From assembly GCA_002689925.1 (NCBI GenBank), contig NZIO01000044.1, positions 1 through 53,242 on the forward strand: a stretch of 53,242 nt of DNA, written 5' to 3'. The notes beneath the pieces were generated by a model that saw nothing but the letters and a program-made list of their open reading frames with translations, did not search any database and was not told the origin of the DNA. The translations under genes and the position numbers were made by a program. This document shows positions 17,924 through 26,764 of this stretch, in pieces; position 1 is the first letter of the stretch, and each line of letters starts with the position of its first letter. The DNA comes from Candidatus Pelagibacter sp. (GTDB lineage Bacteria; Pseudomonadota; Alphaproteobacteria; Pelagibacterales; Pelagibacteraceae).

Positions 17924-18584
17924 TTCTTTTTCCAAAAATCATTTCACCTATACGAACAAAAGTAGAGCCACAATTTATAGCTTCTATATAATCATGCGAC
18001 ATACCCATACTCAAATTAGATAAGTTAAATGTTTTAGCTAGATTATTTAAATCATTAAAATAATTAACAGAATCTAAATTTTGTGGAGGAATGCACATTA
18101 AACCAATAATATTTAAAGAAAGATTTTTTGTACAAAAATCATAGAATCCTTTTAAATCAGATTTGGTAATACCAGATTTTTGTTCTTCATTACCTAAATT
18201 TACTTGTATAAAAATATTAATTTTTTTATTGAATTGTAATTCAAACTTACTAATCTTTTCTGCGAGTTTTGCATTGTCTAAAGAATGAATGTAATCAAAT
18301 AACTGAACTGCTTTTTTAGCTTTGTTAGATTGTAATTTACCAACCATATGTAATTTAACATGATTGTATTCCTCTTTTAATTTTACCCATTTATCCTCTG
18401 CTTCTTGAATTTTATTTTCTCCAAAATGAATGTGGCCATACTTAATTAGTGGTAATATTTTTTCAGAAGGGAAAGTTTTGCTTACAGCAATAATTTCTGG
18501 GTTCTGGCTTTTGGGTTGTTTTTTTTGAATAGTTCGTTTAATTTCTGACTTAATAAACTCTATTTTGTTTATAATATTATGCAC
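17913..18584 (-). CDS. YggS/PROSC-family pyridoxal-phosphate homeostasis protein
   Basis: 223 residues. The pyridoxal-phosphate lysine is Lys36 in IIAVSKTFPSE; HFGENKIQEAEDKW, HMVGKLQSNKAKKAV and the C-terminal LSMGMSHDYIEAI are diagnostic of the family. It binds and buffers pyridoxal phosphate rather than catalysing a reaction. The start must be GTG (18584), since no ATG or TTG lies nearby before the conserved region. The first 6 bases overlap the start of the divergent ThiE-like gene, an unusual head-to-head overlap. Confidence 0.94.
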   Translation of the reverse strand: MHNIINKIEFIKSEIKRTIQKKQPKSQNPEIIAVSKTFPSEKILPLIKYGHIHFGENKIQEAEDKWVKLKEEYNHVKLHMVGKLQSNKAKKAVQLFDYIHSLDNAKLAEKISKFELQFNKKINIFIQVNLGNEEQKSGITKSDLKGFYDFCTKNLSLNIIGLMCIPPQNLDSVNYFNDLNNLAKTFNLSNLSMGMSHDYIEAINCGSTFVRIGEMIFGKRIIQ

Positions 18585-19130
18585 AATAAAATTCCTAAAA
18601 AATATATTTTTCTAGATAAATATTCTCCTAAATTTTTCGAACATAATAACACAAATTTAGGTGTGATTTATAGGAATTATAAAAATGTTAATAAATTAGA
18701 AAATCTTTATAAGATATCAAAGGCTTGTAAACGTAAGAAATACAAACTTTTTATATCAAATGACATAAAGCTTGCTCTTAAAGTAAAGGCTTTTGGTATT
18801 TATATACCATCATTTATTAAAAATAAGATGGATTATATTAATTTAAATATTAAGAATATTTTGGTTATAGGGTCAGCTCATTCGGAAAAAGAAATAAACG
18901 AAAAAATAAAGCAAAGATGTAAAGCAATCTTTTTATCTCCAATTTTTAAAAATAAAAATAATAAACGTTTAGATATAACGAGGTTTAATTTACTGACACT
19001 AAATAAGAATATAAAGTTTTATGCCTTAGGAGGCATAAATAAGTTTAATATAAAAAAACTAAAAATTTTGAATATTAAAGGATTTGGTGCAATAAAATTT
19101 TTTAAACAAGATAAAAAAAAACCGGCCTAA
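18579..19130 (+). CDS. Thiamine-phosphate synthase (ThiE/TenI)-like protein
   Basis: 183 residues, shorter than typical ThiE (about 210). Landmarks of the fold are in order: LFISNDIKLALKVKAFGIYIPS (the I-N-D and Gly-x-His-Leu region; histidine replaced), IGSAHSEKEI, AIFLSPIFKNKNNKRLD (normally GP-x-F-x-T-x-T-K) and YALGGINKFNI (phosphate-binding GGI). The divergence at the pyrophosphate-contacting positions means it may be a TenI-type or non-catalytic relative rather than a true ThiE. It starts inside the start region of yggS on the other strand and ends at the window's only strong hairpin terminator. Confidence 0.72.
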   Translation: MHNKIPKKYIFLDKYSPKFFEHNNTNLGVIYRNYKNVNKLENLYKISKACKRKKYKLFISNDIKLALKVKAFGIYIPSFIKNKMDYINLNIKNILVIGSAHSEKEINEKIKQRCKAIFLSPIFKNKNNKRLDITRFNLLTLNKNIKFYALGGINKFNIKKLKILNIKGFGAIKFFKQDKKKPA

Positions 19131-19146
19131 AAAGGCCGGTTTTTTA
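19112..19146. terminator. Bidirectional Rho-independent terminator
   Basis: A perfect 7-bp stem ACCGGCC/GGCCGGT (19121-19127 and 19134-19140) with loop TAAAAA, flanked by an A-run on the left and a T-run on the right. It therefore works for the ThiE-like gene going right and the porin gene going left. The stop codon of the ThiE-like gene lies inside the stem/loop (19128-19130). It is the only clear intrinsic terminator I found in the window. Confidence 0.92.
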
Positions 19147-19170
19147 TAATACTTTGAAATAGTTTATTAA

Positions 19171-20226
19171 TTAAAACGCTAATCCTAAAGCAACAACTGT
19201 TTGGTCTCTGTCGTCAGTTGTAACGTAGTTGTTGTTGTCTGAAGATGAGTGAAGAATTTTTAATGTAGCTCCACCTAAGTTATACGCAACGTTAATACCT
19301 TTTGCTTCTGCATCAACATTTGTATCACTGTCATCATTCGTACCAAAGTCTTTAGTGTTTGTTATTTCACCGTAAGAAATTGATAGGTTATCGTTAACTT
19401 GGAAACTAACACCCCATGATGTTTCATCATAGTATTGTACAGAGTTAGTAGCGTTACCACTTGTAGTTCCACCATTTTCGTTTGGCACTTCTACGTTTCT
19501 TTGGTAACCAACAGTTATTGGACCGATAGCATATTTAACATAAGCAATTGCTTCTTCTTTATCGTCATCGAAAGAAGTAGTATTTACTTGGTCTACTTTA
19601 GAGTAAGCAGCTCCCATTGATAAACCATCAACAGGTTTTGTGTTAATTGATATCGCTTGTCCAGAACCTTGACCAGCAGAACCAGCAGCAGTACCTTTGT
19701 CTCCAGGTGTACCACTAATTTCTGGTGCGTAAGCAACTCTTACTACAGTTCCAAGAGCAAGTTCAGGTGTGTAGTAATCTACGTGATAACCACCACTGAT
19801 ACCGCCAGCTTGATCTCTAGAAAAAATACCATCTGATACTTCTTCCCATGCTGTAGGTGCTACGTCATCTATTGCGTCTAATGGGCCGGCTTTGTTTAAC
19901 CAACCAATTTGACCCATACCATCTAAGTCCATAGTCATTCCAGATGAAGTCCAACCGAATGAACCACCATCTGTTGCAGATGCAGCAAAGTAAGTCCAGC
20001 TGTAACCGTTGTCTAATTCTCCTGCACCAGTAAGTGTAAACGCTCTTGACATACCAAATCTTGCGCCACTTGTTGAAGCGCCAGCTGTGTCATCTGTTAT
20101 ACTTGCTGATCTTGAAGCATTAGAAATAGTAACTGAACCTGAAATTCCGAAATCTCCGGCATTTGCAGCAGACAATGCTAGTGAACCAGCAAGTGCTGAT
20201 AAACCGATTTTTGTCATTTTTTTCAT
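19171..20226 (-). CDS. Major outer-membrane porin
   Basis: 351 residues from the ATG at 20226. This start is chosen over one 11 codons upstream (20259) because it lies 7 bases after a strong AAAGGAGA and begins a classic signal peptide (MKKMTKIGLSALAGSLALSAANA, cleaved before GDFG). The mature part is a beta-barrel pattern with alternating residues, glycine/aspartate-rich turns, and a C-terminal aromatic residue (VVALGLAF) recognised by the BAM complex. It resembles Gram-negative trimeric porins. The coding region is visibly richer in G and C than its surroundings, with preferred codons, as expected for an abundant protein. It has its own terminator and a 233-base upstream region. Substrate specificity is not predictable. 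Confidence 0.88.
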   Translation of the reverse strand: MKKMTKIGLSALAGSLALSAANAGDFGISGSVTISNASRSASITDDTAGASTSGARFGMSRAFTLTGAGELDNGYSWTYFAASATDGGSFGWTSSGMTMDLDGMGQIGWLNKAGPLDAIDDVAPTAWEEVSDGIFSRDQAGGISGGYHVDYYTPELALGTVVRVAYAPEISGTPGDKGTAAGSAGQGSGQAISINTKPVDGLSMGAAYSKVDQVNTTSFDDDKEEAIAYVKYAIGPITVGYQRNVEVPNENGGTTSGNATNSVQYYDETSWGVSFQVNDNLSISYGEITNTKDFGTNDDSDTNVDAEAKGINVAYNLGGATLKILHSSSDNNNYVTTDDRDQTVVALGLAF

Positions 20227-20459
20227 ATTATTATCTCCTTTGTTAATTTGTTTATTCATATGAATAGTGGCAATTTAGCACCAAAAACCATGCTTTATAT
20301 CATTTTTATCAATTTATGCTCTTTTTTTGTATTATTGTTGCATTTTTATCACATTTTACAATTAACGAGGAAAAATAAGCTTTTTTTTTGCTATTTGGAA
20401 GGTATTTTTTGAAATATTATATTTTTTAATATAATTAATAATATCATTAAACTCAAAAT
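20227..20459. promoter_or_regulatory. Porin/DUF3576 divergent intergenic region
   Basis: A 233-base A/T-rich region holding the porin leader and promoters for both flanking genes. TATAAA-like and TTGATA-like elements occur leftward around 20295-20325, but I could not fit a -35/-10 pair with normal spacing, so no promoter is named. Poly-T runs and small palindromes are present. A 50-codon open frame rightward (20260-20412) is discussed among rejected items. No known riboswitch was recognised. Confidence 0.5.
20234..20241 (-). promoter_or_regulatory. Strong Shine-Dalgarno sequence of the porin gene
   Basis: AAAGGAGA read leftward, 7 bases before the ATG at 20226. Most genes in this window have weak or no purine-rich site, so this one stands out, decides the start codon, and suggests high translation. 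Confidence 0.85.
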
Positions 20460-21062
20460 ATGTATCATTTTAAAAGATTTCATAAAAAAAATATCACACT
20501 TATTATTTTATTAATTTTAAGCACATTATTTTTGCAAAATTGCAAGCTCCCTAAATGGGATCCAGGTGATGCTAGGAAAATAGATGCAAACGCTGACGTT
20601 AGGGCTAGGCAAGCTATTGAAGAAGGACGATCAGTAGCTGTTGAAAACATTTTTAAAAAAGATGGTGGAGTTTTCCAATTTTCATCATCGAATGTTTTAT
20701 GGAGGGCTGCTTTAGAAACTCTTGATTTTTTACCATTAGCAAATGTTGATTATGCTGGAGGTATGATAATTACTGATTGGTACAATGATGCTTCGGCAAC
20801 AAATGAGTCAATTAAAATTACTGTTAGGTTTTTATCAAATGAAATAAGATCAGATGGTATAAATGTTTCAATTCACAAAAAAATTTGTAACGAATCTAAT
20901 ATTTGTAGTACTAGTAAAGTTTCTTCTTCTTTAGAAAAAGAAATTAAAGACACTATTTTAAAATTAGCAACCAAATTACAAAAAACTACTTATGCTAAAA
21001 ATAGTAAAAAAACTAAAAAGAAAAAAGGCGACCACGCTCAAAGAATTAGAGAAAAAAATTAG
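20460..21062 (+). CDS. DUF3576-family lipoprotein
   Basis: 200 residues. A hydrophobic signal ends with LFLQNC, giving Cys28 as the probable lipidated residue. The mature part contains [19 protein letters not shown], then [29 protein letters not shown], the hallmark of the DUF3576 family found next to leuS in alphaproteobacteria. The function is unknown; presence with leuS-lptE suggests an envelope role. The C-terminus is very lysine-rich. leuS begins 17 bases downstream on the same strand. Confidence 0.85.
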   Translation: MYHFKRFHKKNITLIILLILSTLFLQNCKLPKWDPGDARKIDANADVRARQAIEEGRSVAVENIFKKDGGVFQFSSSNVLWRAALETLDFLPLANVDYAGGMIITDWYNDASATNESIKITVRFLSNEIRSDGINVSIHKKICNESNICSTSKVSSSLEKEIKDTILKLATKLQKTTYAKNSKKTKKKKGDHAQRIREKN

Positions 21063-21079
21063 TTTTTTTTAAGTTTTTT

Positions 21080-23626
21080 ATGGAAAGATATAATACTCAA
21101 GTCGTAGAAGAAAGCTGGCAAAAATTCTGGAAAGATAATAATTTTTTTAAAATTTCTAAAAATAAAAATAATAAAAAATTTTATTGTCTAGAAATGTTTC
21201 CTTATCCCTCGGGTAAAATTCATATGGGGCATGTACGTAATTATACCATAGGAGATGTATTAGCTAGATATAAGAAATATAATAATTTTAATGTTCTTCA
21301 TCCAATGGGTTGGGATTCTTTTGGTATGCCTGCAGAAAATGCAGCTCGTGAAAATAATTTGCACCCTAAAACCTGGACTGAAAAAAATATTAATACAATG
21401 AAAAAACAACTTAATTTATTAGGATTATCAATAGATTGGGACTATGAAATTTCAACATGTGATCCAAATTATTATCAACATCAACAAGAATTTTTTATTG
21501 AATTATATGAAAAAGGTTTAGTTTATAAAAAAGAAACCTACGTCAATTGGGACCCTATAGATCAAACAGTATTGGCTAATGAGCAAGTTATAGATGGTAA
21601 AGGATGGAGATCTGGTGCGGATGTTGAAAGAAAAAAACTTTCCCAATGGTTTTTTAATATCAAACAATTCTCTCAAGATTTACTCGATGATTTAGAAAAA
21701 TTAGATAAATGGCCTGACAAAGTTAAACTTATGCAAAAAAACTGGATAGGTAAATCAATTGGCTGTGAAATAGATTTTAGTATATCTGGTTCAAAAAAAT
21801 TTGATAAGATTAAATGTTTTTCTACAAGGCCTGATACTTTATTTGGAATTTCTTTTTTAGCTCTTTCAGTAGACCATCCTGTTGCTAATGAATTTTCAAG
21901 TAGTTCAGAATTTCAAAAATTCAAAAAAGAATGTTCAAGAATGGGGACTACAGAAGAAGCAATAGCTAATGCAGAAAAGTTAGGTTTTAAAACAAACTTA
22001 CTAGCTTCAAACCCCTTAAATCCTAATGAAAAGGTGCCAGTATTTGTAGCAAATTTTGTTTTAATGGATTATGGAACGGGAGCAGTTTTTGGTTGTCCAG
22101 CTCATGATCAAAGAGATTTAGATTTTGCAATAAAATATAATTTAAAAATAAAACCAGTAATTTTACCTTTAAATAAAAAAGAATCACAATTTAAGATTAA
22201 ACAAGAAGCTTATACTGGTGATGGAATTATAATAAATTCAGAATTTCTTAATGGCTTAAAAAAAACACAAGCTATAGAAAAGGTTATAAATATTTTAAAA
22301 GAAAAAAAAATAGGTGAAAAAAAAATTTCTTTCCGATTAAAAGATTGGGGAATTTCAAGACAAAGATATTGGGGATGTCCCATTCCTATAATGTATGATG
22401 AAAATGGTAAAACATTTGTTATTCCTAAAGAAAAATTACCTGTAACCTTACCTAATGATGTAAAACTTACTAGTGTAGGTAATCCATTAGAAAAACATAC
22501 CGCTTGGAAAAATATCACAATAAATGGAAAAAATTATATAAGAGAAACAGACACACTTGATACTTTTGTAGATTCTTCTTGGTACTTTTTAAGATTCTGT
22601 TCACCTAAAGAAAAAAAATATGGTTACAATATAGATGACGTTAATTATTGGATGCCTGTAGATCAATATATTGGTGGTGTTGAACATGCAATTTTGCATC
22701 TTTTATATTCAAGATTTTTTATGAGAGCTCTCTCATTTAAAAATGAAAAATTTAAGATAAAAGAACCATTTGAAGGGCTTTTTACTCAGGGCATGGTATG
22801 TCACGAAACTTATAGAGATGAAAAAGGCAAATATTATTATCCTGATGAAATTATTTTAAATAAAGACAATAAATATGAAGTTAAAAACTCTACAAACAAA
22901 ATAACTGTAGGACCATTAGAGGCAATGTCTAAGTCAAAAAAAAATGTTGTGGATCCAGAAAAAGTTATCAAAATTTATGGAGCAGATGCAGTTAGATGGT
23001 TTATACTTTCAGATAGCCCACCAAGTAGAGACATACAGTGGTCAGATGATGGAATTTCCTCTTCTTATAAGTTTATTCAAAAAATTTGGAATTTGACAAA
23101 CAAAGCTCTTGAAAGAAATCCAAAAGAAAATGGTATTCATAAAGATGATCTATCAAAATTTATGAATAAAAAAATTTTTAATATAACTAAAAATTTAGAA
23201 AATTTTCAATATAACGTTGTTGTCGCTAATATATATGAAATGTATAACGAATTAGATAAACAAATTAAAAATAAAAATATACCAAATAAGATAATTATAG
23301 AAATTTTAAAAACAAAAATGATTTTAATAATGCCACTCATTCCACATATAGCTTCTGAATGTTTAAAAAAATTAGATAAAAAAATTTTACTTAAAAATGT
23401 TGAGTGGCCAAAATACGACAAAAATCTTATAGAAGATAAAGAATCTACTATAATAATTCAAATTGATGGTAAAAAAAGAGGCTCAATTCATTTGCCGCTA
23501 AATTCAGAAGAAACTATAGTATCAAAAAAGGCACTCGAGATTAATAATGTTAAAAAATACCTTGATGGAAAAAAAATTATAAAGATAATTTATATTAAAA
23601 ACAAAATAATTAACTTCATAACTTAA
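21080..23626 (+). CDS. leuS: Leucyl-tRNA synthetase
   Basis: 848 residues, full length for bacterial LeuRS. HMGH at 49-52 ([14 protein letters not shown]), a CP1 editing domain with the T-rich and [15 protein letters not shown] segments (about 315-345), the catalytic AMSKSKKNV near residue 615, and the C-terminal domain are all in place. Attaches leucine to tRNA-Leu and edits mischarged tRNA. It lies in DUF3576-leuS-lptE-holA, a conserved alphaproteobacterial order near the origin; lptE starts 1 base after its stop. Confidence 0.98.
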   Translation: MERYNTQVVEESWQKFWKDNNFFKISKNKNNKKFYCLEMFPYPSGKIHMGHVRNYTIGDVLARYKKYNNFNVLHPMGWDSFGMPAENAARENNLHPKTWTEKNINTMKKQLNLLGLSIDWDYEISTCDPNYYQHQQEFFIELYEKGLVYKKETYVNWDPIDQTVLANEQVIDGKGWRSGADVERKKLSQWFFNIKQFSQDLLDDLEKLDKWPDKVKLMQKNWIGKSIGCEIDFSISGSKKFDKIKCFSTRPDTLFGISFLALSVDHPVANEFSSSSEFQKFKKECSRMGTTEEAIANAEKLGFKTNLLASNPLNPNEKVPVFVANFVLMDYGTGAVFGCPAHDQRDLDFAIKYNLKIKPVILPLNKKESQFKIKQEAYTGDGIIINSEFLNGLKKTQAIEKVINILKEKKIGEKKISFRLKDWGISRQRYWGCPIPIMYDENGKTFVIPKEKLPVTLPNDVKLTSVGNPLEKHTAWKNITINGKNYIRETDTLDTFVDSSWYFLRFCSPKEKKYGYNIDDVNYWMPVDQYIGGVEHAILHLLYSRFFMRALSFKNEKFKIKEPFEGLFTQGMVCHETYRDEKGKYYYPDEIILNKDNKYEVKNSTNKITVGPLEAMSKSKKNVVDPEKVIKIYGADAVRWFILSDSPPSRDIQWSDDGISSSYKFIQKIWNLTNKALERNPKENGIHKDDLSKFMNKKIFNITKNLENFQYNVVVANIYEMYNELDKQIKNKNIPNKIIIEILKTKMILIMPLIPHIASECLKKLDKKILLKNVEWPKYDKNLIEDKESTIIIQIDGKKRGSIHLPLNSEETIVSKKALEINNVKKYLDGKKIIKIIYIKNKIINFIT

Positions 23627-23627
23627 A

Positions 23628-24113
23628 ATGATTAATAAAAAATTAAAAATTATTCTATTGTTTTTATCAATAATTCTAATATCAGAATGCGGGTATGTAC
23701 CAATATATTCCGCAAAAGATATTAACTTTTATATTCAGGATAGTATTTTATCAGGTGATAAAGAGATTGCTCAAGATATAATTGACAGAGTTACTAGATT
23801 TGAAAGAAAAGAAAAAGTAAAAGAAAATACCAAAAAAATAATTTTGGAAATAGATGTAGAGAGAAATAAATCTGATGCTGTTAAAGATAAGACTGGTAAA
23901 ATTGTCACCTATAAAATGGAAATTATAGTTGATATAAAAGCTAAAATTTTAGACTCGGGAAACTATTTTTATTCGGAAAGATTAATTAATTCTCTAAATT
24001 ATGATAAACAATCACAGATTTCAGAAACAATTAACCTTGAGAAATCTGTAATAAGAAATATAATTTCTAAATTAGCCAACGATATAATTTTAAGAATTAA
24101 CCAAAGCATTTAA
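23628..24113 (+). CDS. lptE: LptE-like LPS-assembly lipoprotein
   Basis: 161 residues. The signal MINKKLKIILLFLSIILISEC ends with a lipobox, making Cys21 the lipidated residue, directly followed by GYVPIYS, which matches the CGFxPLY start of LptE. LptE plugs the LptD barrel that inserts lipopolysaccharide in the outer membrane. Sequence similarity is weak beyond the N-terminus, as usual for this family, so the call leans on the position between leuS and holA, where lptE sits in most Gram-negatives. Intergenic gaps are 1 base on each side. Confidence 0.8.
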   Translation: MINKKLKIILLFLSIILISECGYVPIYSAKDINFYIQDSILSGDKEIAQDIIDRVTRFERKEKVKENTKKIILEIDVERNKSDAVKDKTGKIVTYKMEIIVDIKAKILDSGNYFYSERLINSLNYDKQSQISETINLEKSVIRNIISKLANDIILRINQSI

Positions 24114-24114
24114 A

Positions 24115-25131
24115 ATGATACTTAAATCATACGAAACTACTAAAAATAATTTTAGTAAAGATAAAAATATTTTTCTTTTATATGGTGAAAATTCAGGATT
24201 GAAAATAGAAATCAAAGAATTAATTAAAGCTCAAAAAGTTGATGAATTTAAAAAAATAGAAACTCTTAATTTTTGGGAAGAAGAAATATTAAAATCAGAG
24301 AATATATTTTATGAAGAAATTAATTCTGACTCATTATTTATAAATAAAAAAGTTATTATAATAAATAAAGCTTCAAATAAATTTGAAAAATACTTATTAG
24401 ATTTCATAGAGAAAAATAATAGTAACATTTCACTTATAATGATTTCAGAATTGTTAGATAAAAAATCTAAATTAAGAAACTTATCTGAAAAAAATAAAAA
24501 AGTTTTTTGTATTCCTTGTTATCAAGATAAAATAGATGATTTAGCAAAAATCTTAAACCAAGAGTTAAAAAAAAATAATATTAATATTTCTAACGAATCA
24601 AAAAATTTAATTTTAAACAGAGCAAATGGAGATAGAATTAACTTAAGAAATGAAATAATAAAAATTATATCATTTAGTAATTTTTCGAAAAAGATTACTT
24701 TTGAAAATATTAAAGATTTAACTAATTATAGTGAAGAAATTGATACTGGAAAATTTGTTAACACATGCTTAAATGGGGATATTATAAGATTTAGAAAAAA
24801 TCTAATTGAACTAAATCTAACTTCTTTTAATTATATTTTAATTTTAAAAATTTTAAGTAGTAAAATTCAAAGATTAATTAAAATAAAAGAGCAAAATAAC
24901 AATCAAAAAAATTCAGAAGTATTGGTTGATAATTATAAACCACCAATTTTCTGGAAAGAAAAAGTAGATGTTAAAAAACAAATTAACATTTTTAAACTTA
25001 ATTATCTTAAGGAAATAATCTTTAATCTTAATAAAATTGAATTAGAATGTAAGCTTAATGCCCAAAATTCATCTATTATTTTTTTAAATTATTTAAGTAA
25101 AATATGCAAGAAGGCTAATAGTTACTCTTAA
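24115..25131 (+). CDS. holA: DNA polymerase III delta subunit
   Basis: 338 residues. The N-terminal segment NIFLLYGENSGLK, IIIINKAS and the helical C-terminal collar domain match HolA, the clamp-loader subunit that opens the sliding clamp. The protein is diverged and rich in Asn/Lys/Ile. Position after leuS-lptE is the standard location. The final 17 bases overlap the 3' end of convergent parB. Confidence 0.87.
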   Translation: MILKSYETTKNNFSKDKNIFLLYGENSGLKIEIKELIKAQKVDEFKKIETLNFWEEEILKSENIFYEEINSDSLFINKKVIIINKASNKFEKYLLDFIEKNNSNISLIMISELLDKKSKLRNLSEKNKKVFCIPCYQDKIDDLAKILNQELKKNNINISNESKNLILNRANGDRINLRNEIIKIISFSNFSKKITFENIKDLTNYSEEIDTGKFVNTCLNGDIIRFRKNLIELNLTSFNYILILKILSSKIQRLIKIKEQNNNQKNSEVLVDNYKPPIFWKEKVDVKKQINIFKLNYLKEIIFNLNKIELECKLNAQNSSIIFLNYLSKICKKANSYS

Positions 25132-25963
25132 TTATTCCTATAAGCCTTTGTAATTGATCTAAGTCTTTATATTCAAAAGAAACCATACCAGAATTATTTT
25201 TTTTATTATTAATTGAAACTACTAGCCCTGTTTTTTCTTCTAAGTCTTTTTGCAAATTCAATATATTAGCATCTTTTCTTTTAACAACAGTAAAACTTTT
25301 ATTTTTAAATTTTTTAACCAAAAGTTCTGTTTGTCTGACAGAAAGTTTTTCTTTAATTATTTTTTGTGCAACAAATATTGCATTATCTAAACCAATTAAA
25401 GATCGTGCATGGCCAACGGATAACTTTGTTTCTTCAACCATTAATAAAACTTCTTTTGGTAAAGACAATAATCTTAAAGAATTAACAATATAACTTCTAC
25501 TTTTACCAACAAATTTAGATAATTTATCATTATCATAATTAAAATTTTCAATTAATTTTTGGTATCCTCTAGATTCCTCTATTGGGTTCAAATCTTGCCT
25601 TTGTACATTTTCAACAATTGCAAATTCTAGTGATTGAGCATCGTCTATATCTAAAATAACTGCAGGTATTTCATTTAAACCAGCATTTTGTGAAGCTAAC
25701 CATCTTCTCTCTCCTGCGATTAATTCATATTTATGTTCGGAAGATTTTGATGGTCTAACTATAATGGGTTGGATTACTCCCCTTTCTTTAATTGAGCTAG
25801 ATAAATCTTCTAACTCTTGTTTATTAAAATATTTTCTTGGTTGAAATTTATTGCGGAATACATCTTGAATTTGAATTTTATTAGTTAAAGCTTTTTTAGA
25901 ATTATCACCTATTAAGGAGGACAGACCCCTGCCAAGTCCCTTCTTTAATTTATTTTCAATCAT
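25115..25963 (-). CDS. parB: Chromosome-partitioning protein ParB
   Basis: 282 residues. N-terminal GLGRGLSSLIGD, box I IQPIIVRPS with ELIAGERRWLASQ (the CTP-binding GERR region), and the helix-turn-helix region KLSVGHARSLIGL are characteristic. ParB loads at parS, slides as a CTP-dependent clamp, and spreads on neighbouring DNA for origin segregation. The start codon is immediately adjacent to parA's stop (1-base overlap). A parS candidate lies about 1.4 kb upstream inside rsmG. Confidence 0.97.
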   Translation of the reverse strand: MIENKLKKGLGRGLSSLIGDNSKKALTNKIQIQDVFRNKFQPRKYFNKQELEDLSSSIKERGVIQPIIVRPSKSSEHKYELIAGERRWLASQNAGLNEIPAVILDIDDAQSLEFAIVENVQRQDLNPIEESRGYQKLIENFNYDNDKLSKFVGKSRSYIVNSLRLLSLPKEVLLMVEETKLSVGHARSLIGLDNAIFVAQKIIKEKLSVRQTELLVKKFKNKSFTVVKRKDANILNLQKDLEEKTGLVVSINNKKNNSGMVSFEYKDLDQLQRLIGIIKSNY

Positions 25964-26763
25964 TATGCTGCACTTTCCATAACATTTTCTTGTTTTAAAA
26001 ACTCTTCAGCAAAACTTATATATGATTTTGATCCAGCACATAGTTTATCATAAACTAATACTGGAATACCATGAGATGGTGCTTCTGATAATCGAACATT
26101 TCTAGGTATGACTGTTTTGTATACTTTATTATTAAAAAAATTTCTTGCTTCAGACTCAACCTCGGCTGAAAGCTTATTTCTTTTATCAAACATTGTTAAA
26201 AGTACACCTCTGATATTTAAATCTGGATTTAATTTTAACTTAATTCTTTCAACTGTTTTCATTAATTGACTTAAGCCCTCTAAAGCAAAAAACTCAGTTT
26301 GTAACGGTACTATTAATGATTTAGCCGCTACGAGAGCCATAATAGTTAGTAAACTTAAAGATGGAGGGCAATCAATGAATATATATTCATAATTATTTTT
26401 TTCATTTTCTAAAAAAGATTTGATCTTATCTTTTAATAAAAAGGCTCTTCTATTTTCATTGGCAGTTTCTACTTCGAGTCCTGATAAATCAACATTTGAT
26501 GATATGATATTTAAATTTTCAATTTGAGTTTTTTTAATAACATCATTAAAATTAAATTTACCATTTAAAACATCGTAAATTGTTTTATCTTTTTCTTGAT
26601 TTGAAAGGCCCAGTCCTGTTGTGGCATTTCCCTGGGGATCTAAATCAATAACTAAAACTTTTTTATTAGATAATGCAAGTGACGTAGCTAAATTTATAAC
26701 AGTAGTAGTTTTACCTACACCGCCTTTTTGATTAATAACAGAAATGATTTGTTTTTTTTCCAA
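25963..26763 (-). CDS. parA: Chromosome-partitioning ATPase ParA
   Basis: 266 residues, the small chromosomal ParA form without an N-terminal DNA-binding domain. The deviant Walker A motif NQKGGVGKTTT is at residues 11-21, DLDPQGNATTGLG follows, and DCPPSLSLLT is the Walker B region. ParA forms nucleoid-bound ATP dimers that pull ParB-parS complexes apart. It sits in the order rsmG-parA-parB, one base after rsmG. Confidence 0.97.
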   Translation of the reverse strand: MEKKQIISVINQKGGVGKTTTVINLATSLALSNKKVLVIDLDPQGNATTGLGLSNQEKDKTIYDVLNGKFNFNDVIKKTQIENLNIISSNVDLSGLEVETANENRRAFLLKDKIKSFLENEKNNYEYIFIDCPPSLSLLTIMALVAAKSLIVPLQTEFFALEGLSQLMKTVERIKLKLNPDLNIRGVLLTMFDKRNKLSAEVESEARNFFNNKVYKTVIPRNVRLSEAPSHGIPVLVYDKLCAGSKSYISFAEEFLKQENVMESAA

Positions 26764-26764
26764 T

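Noticed and set aside
20260-20412. A 50-codon open frame on the + strand (ATG at 20260), with a hydrophobic stretch, antisense to the porin leader.
   Set aside because: A/T-rich poly-T sequence gives Phe/Leu/Ile-rich frames by chance; no ribosome-binding site, and the sequence is the porin's upstream region.
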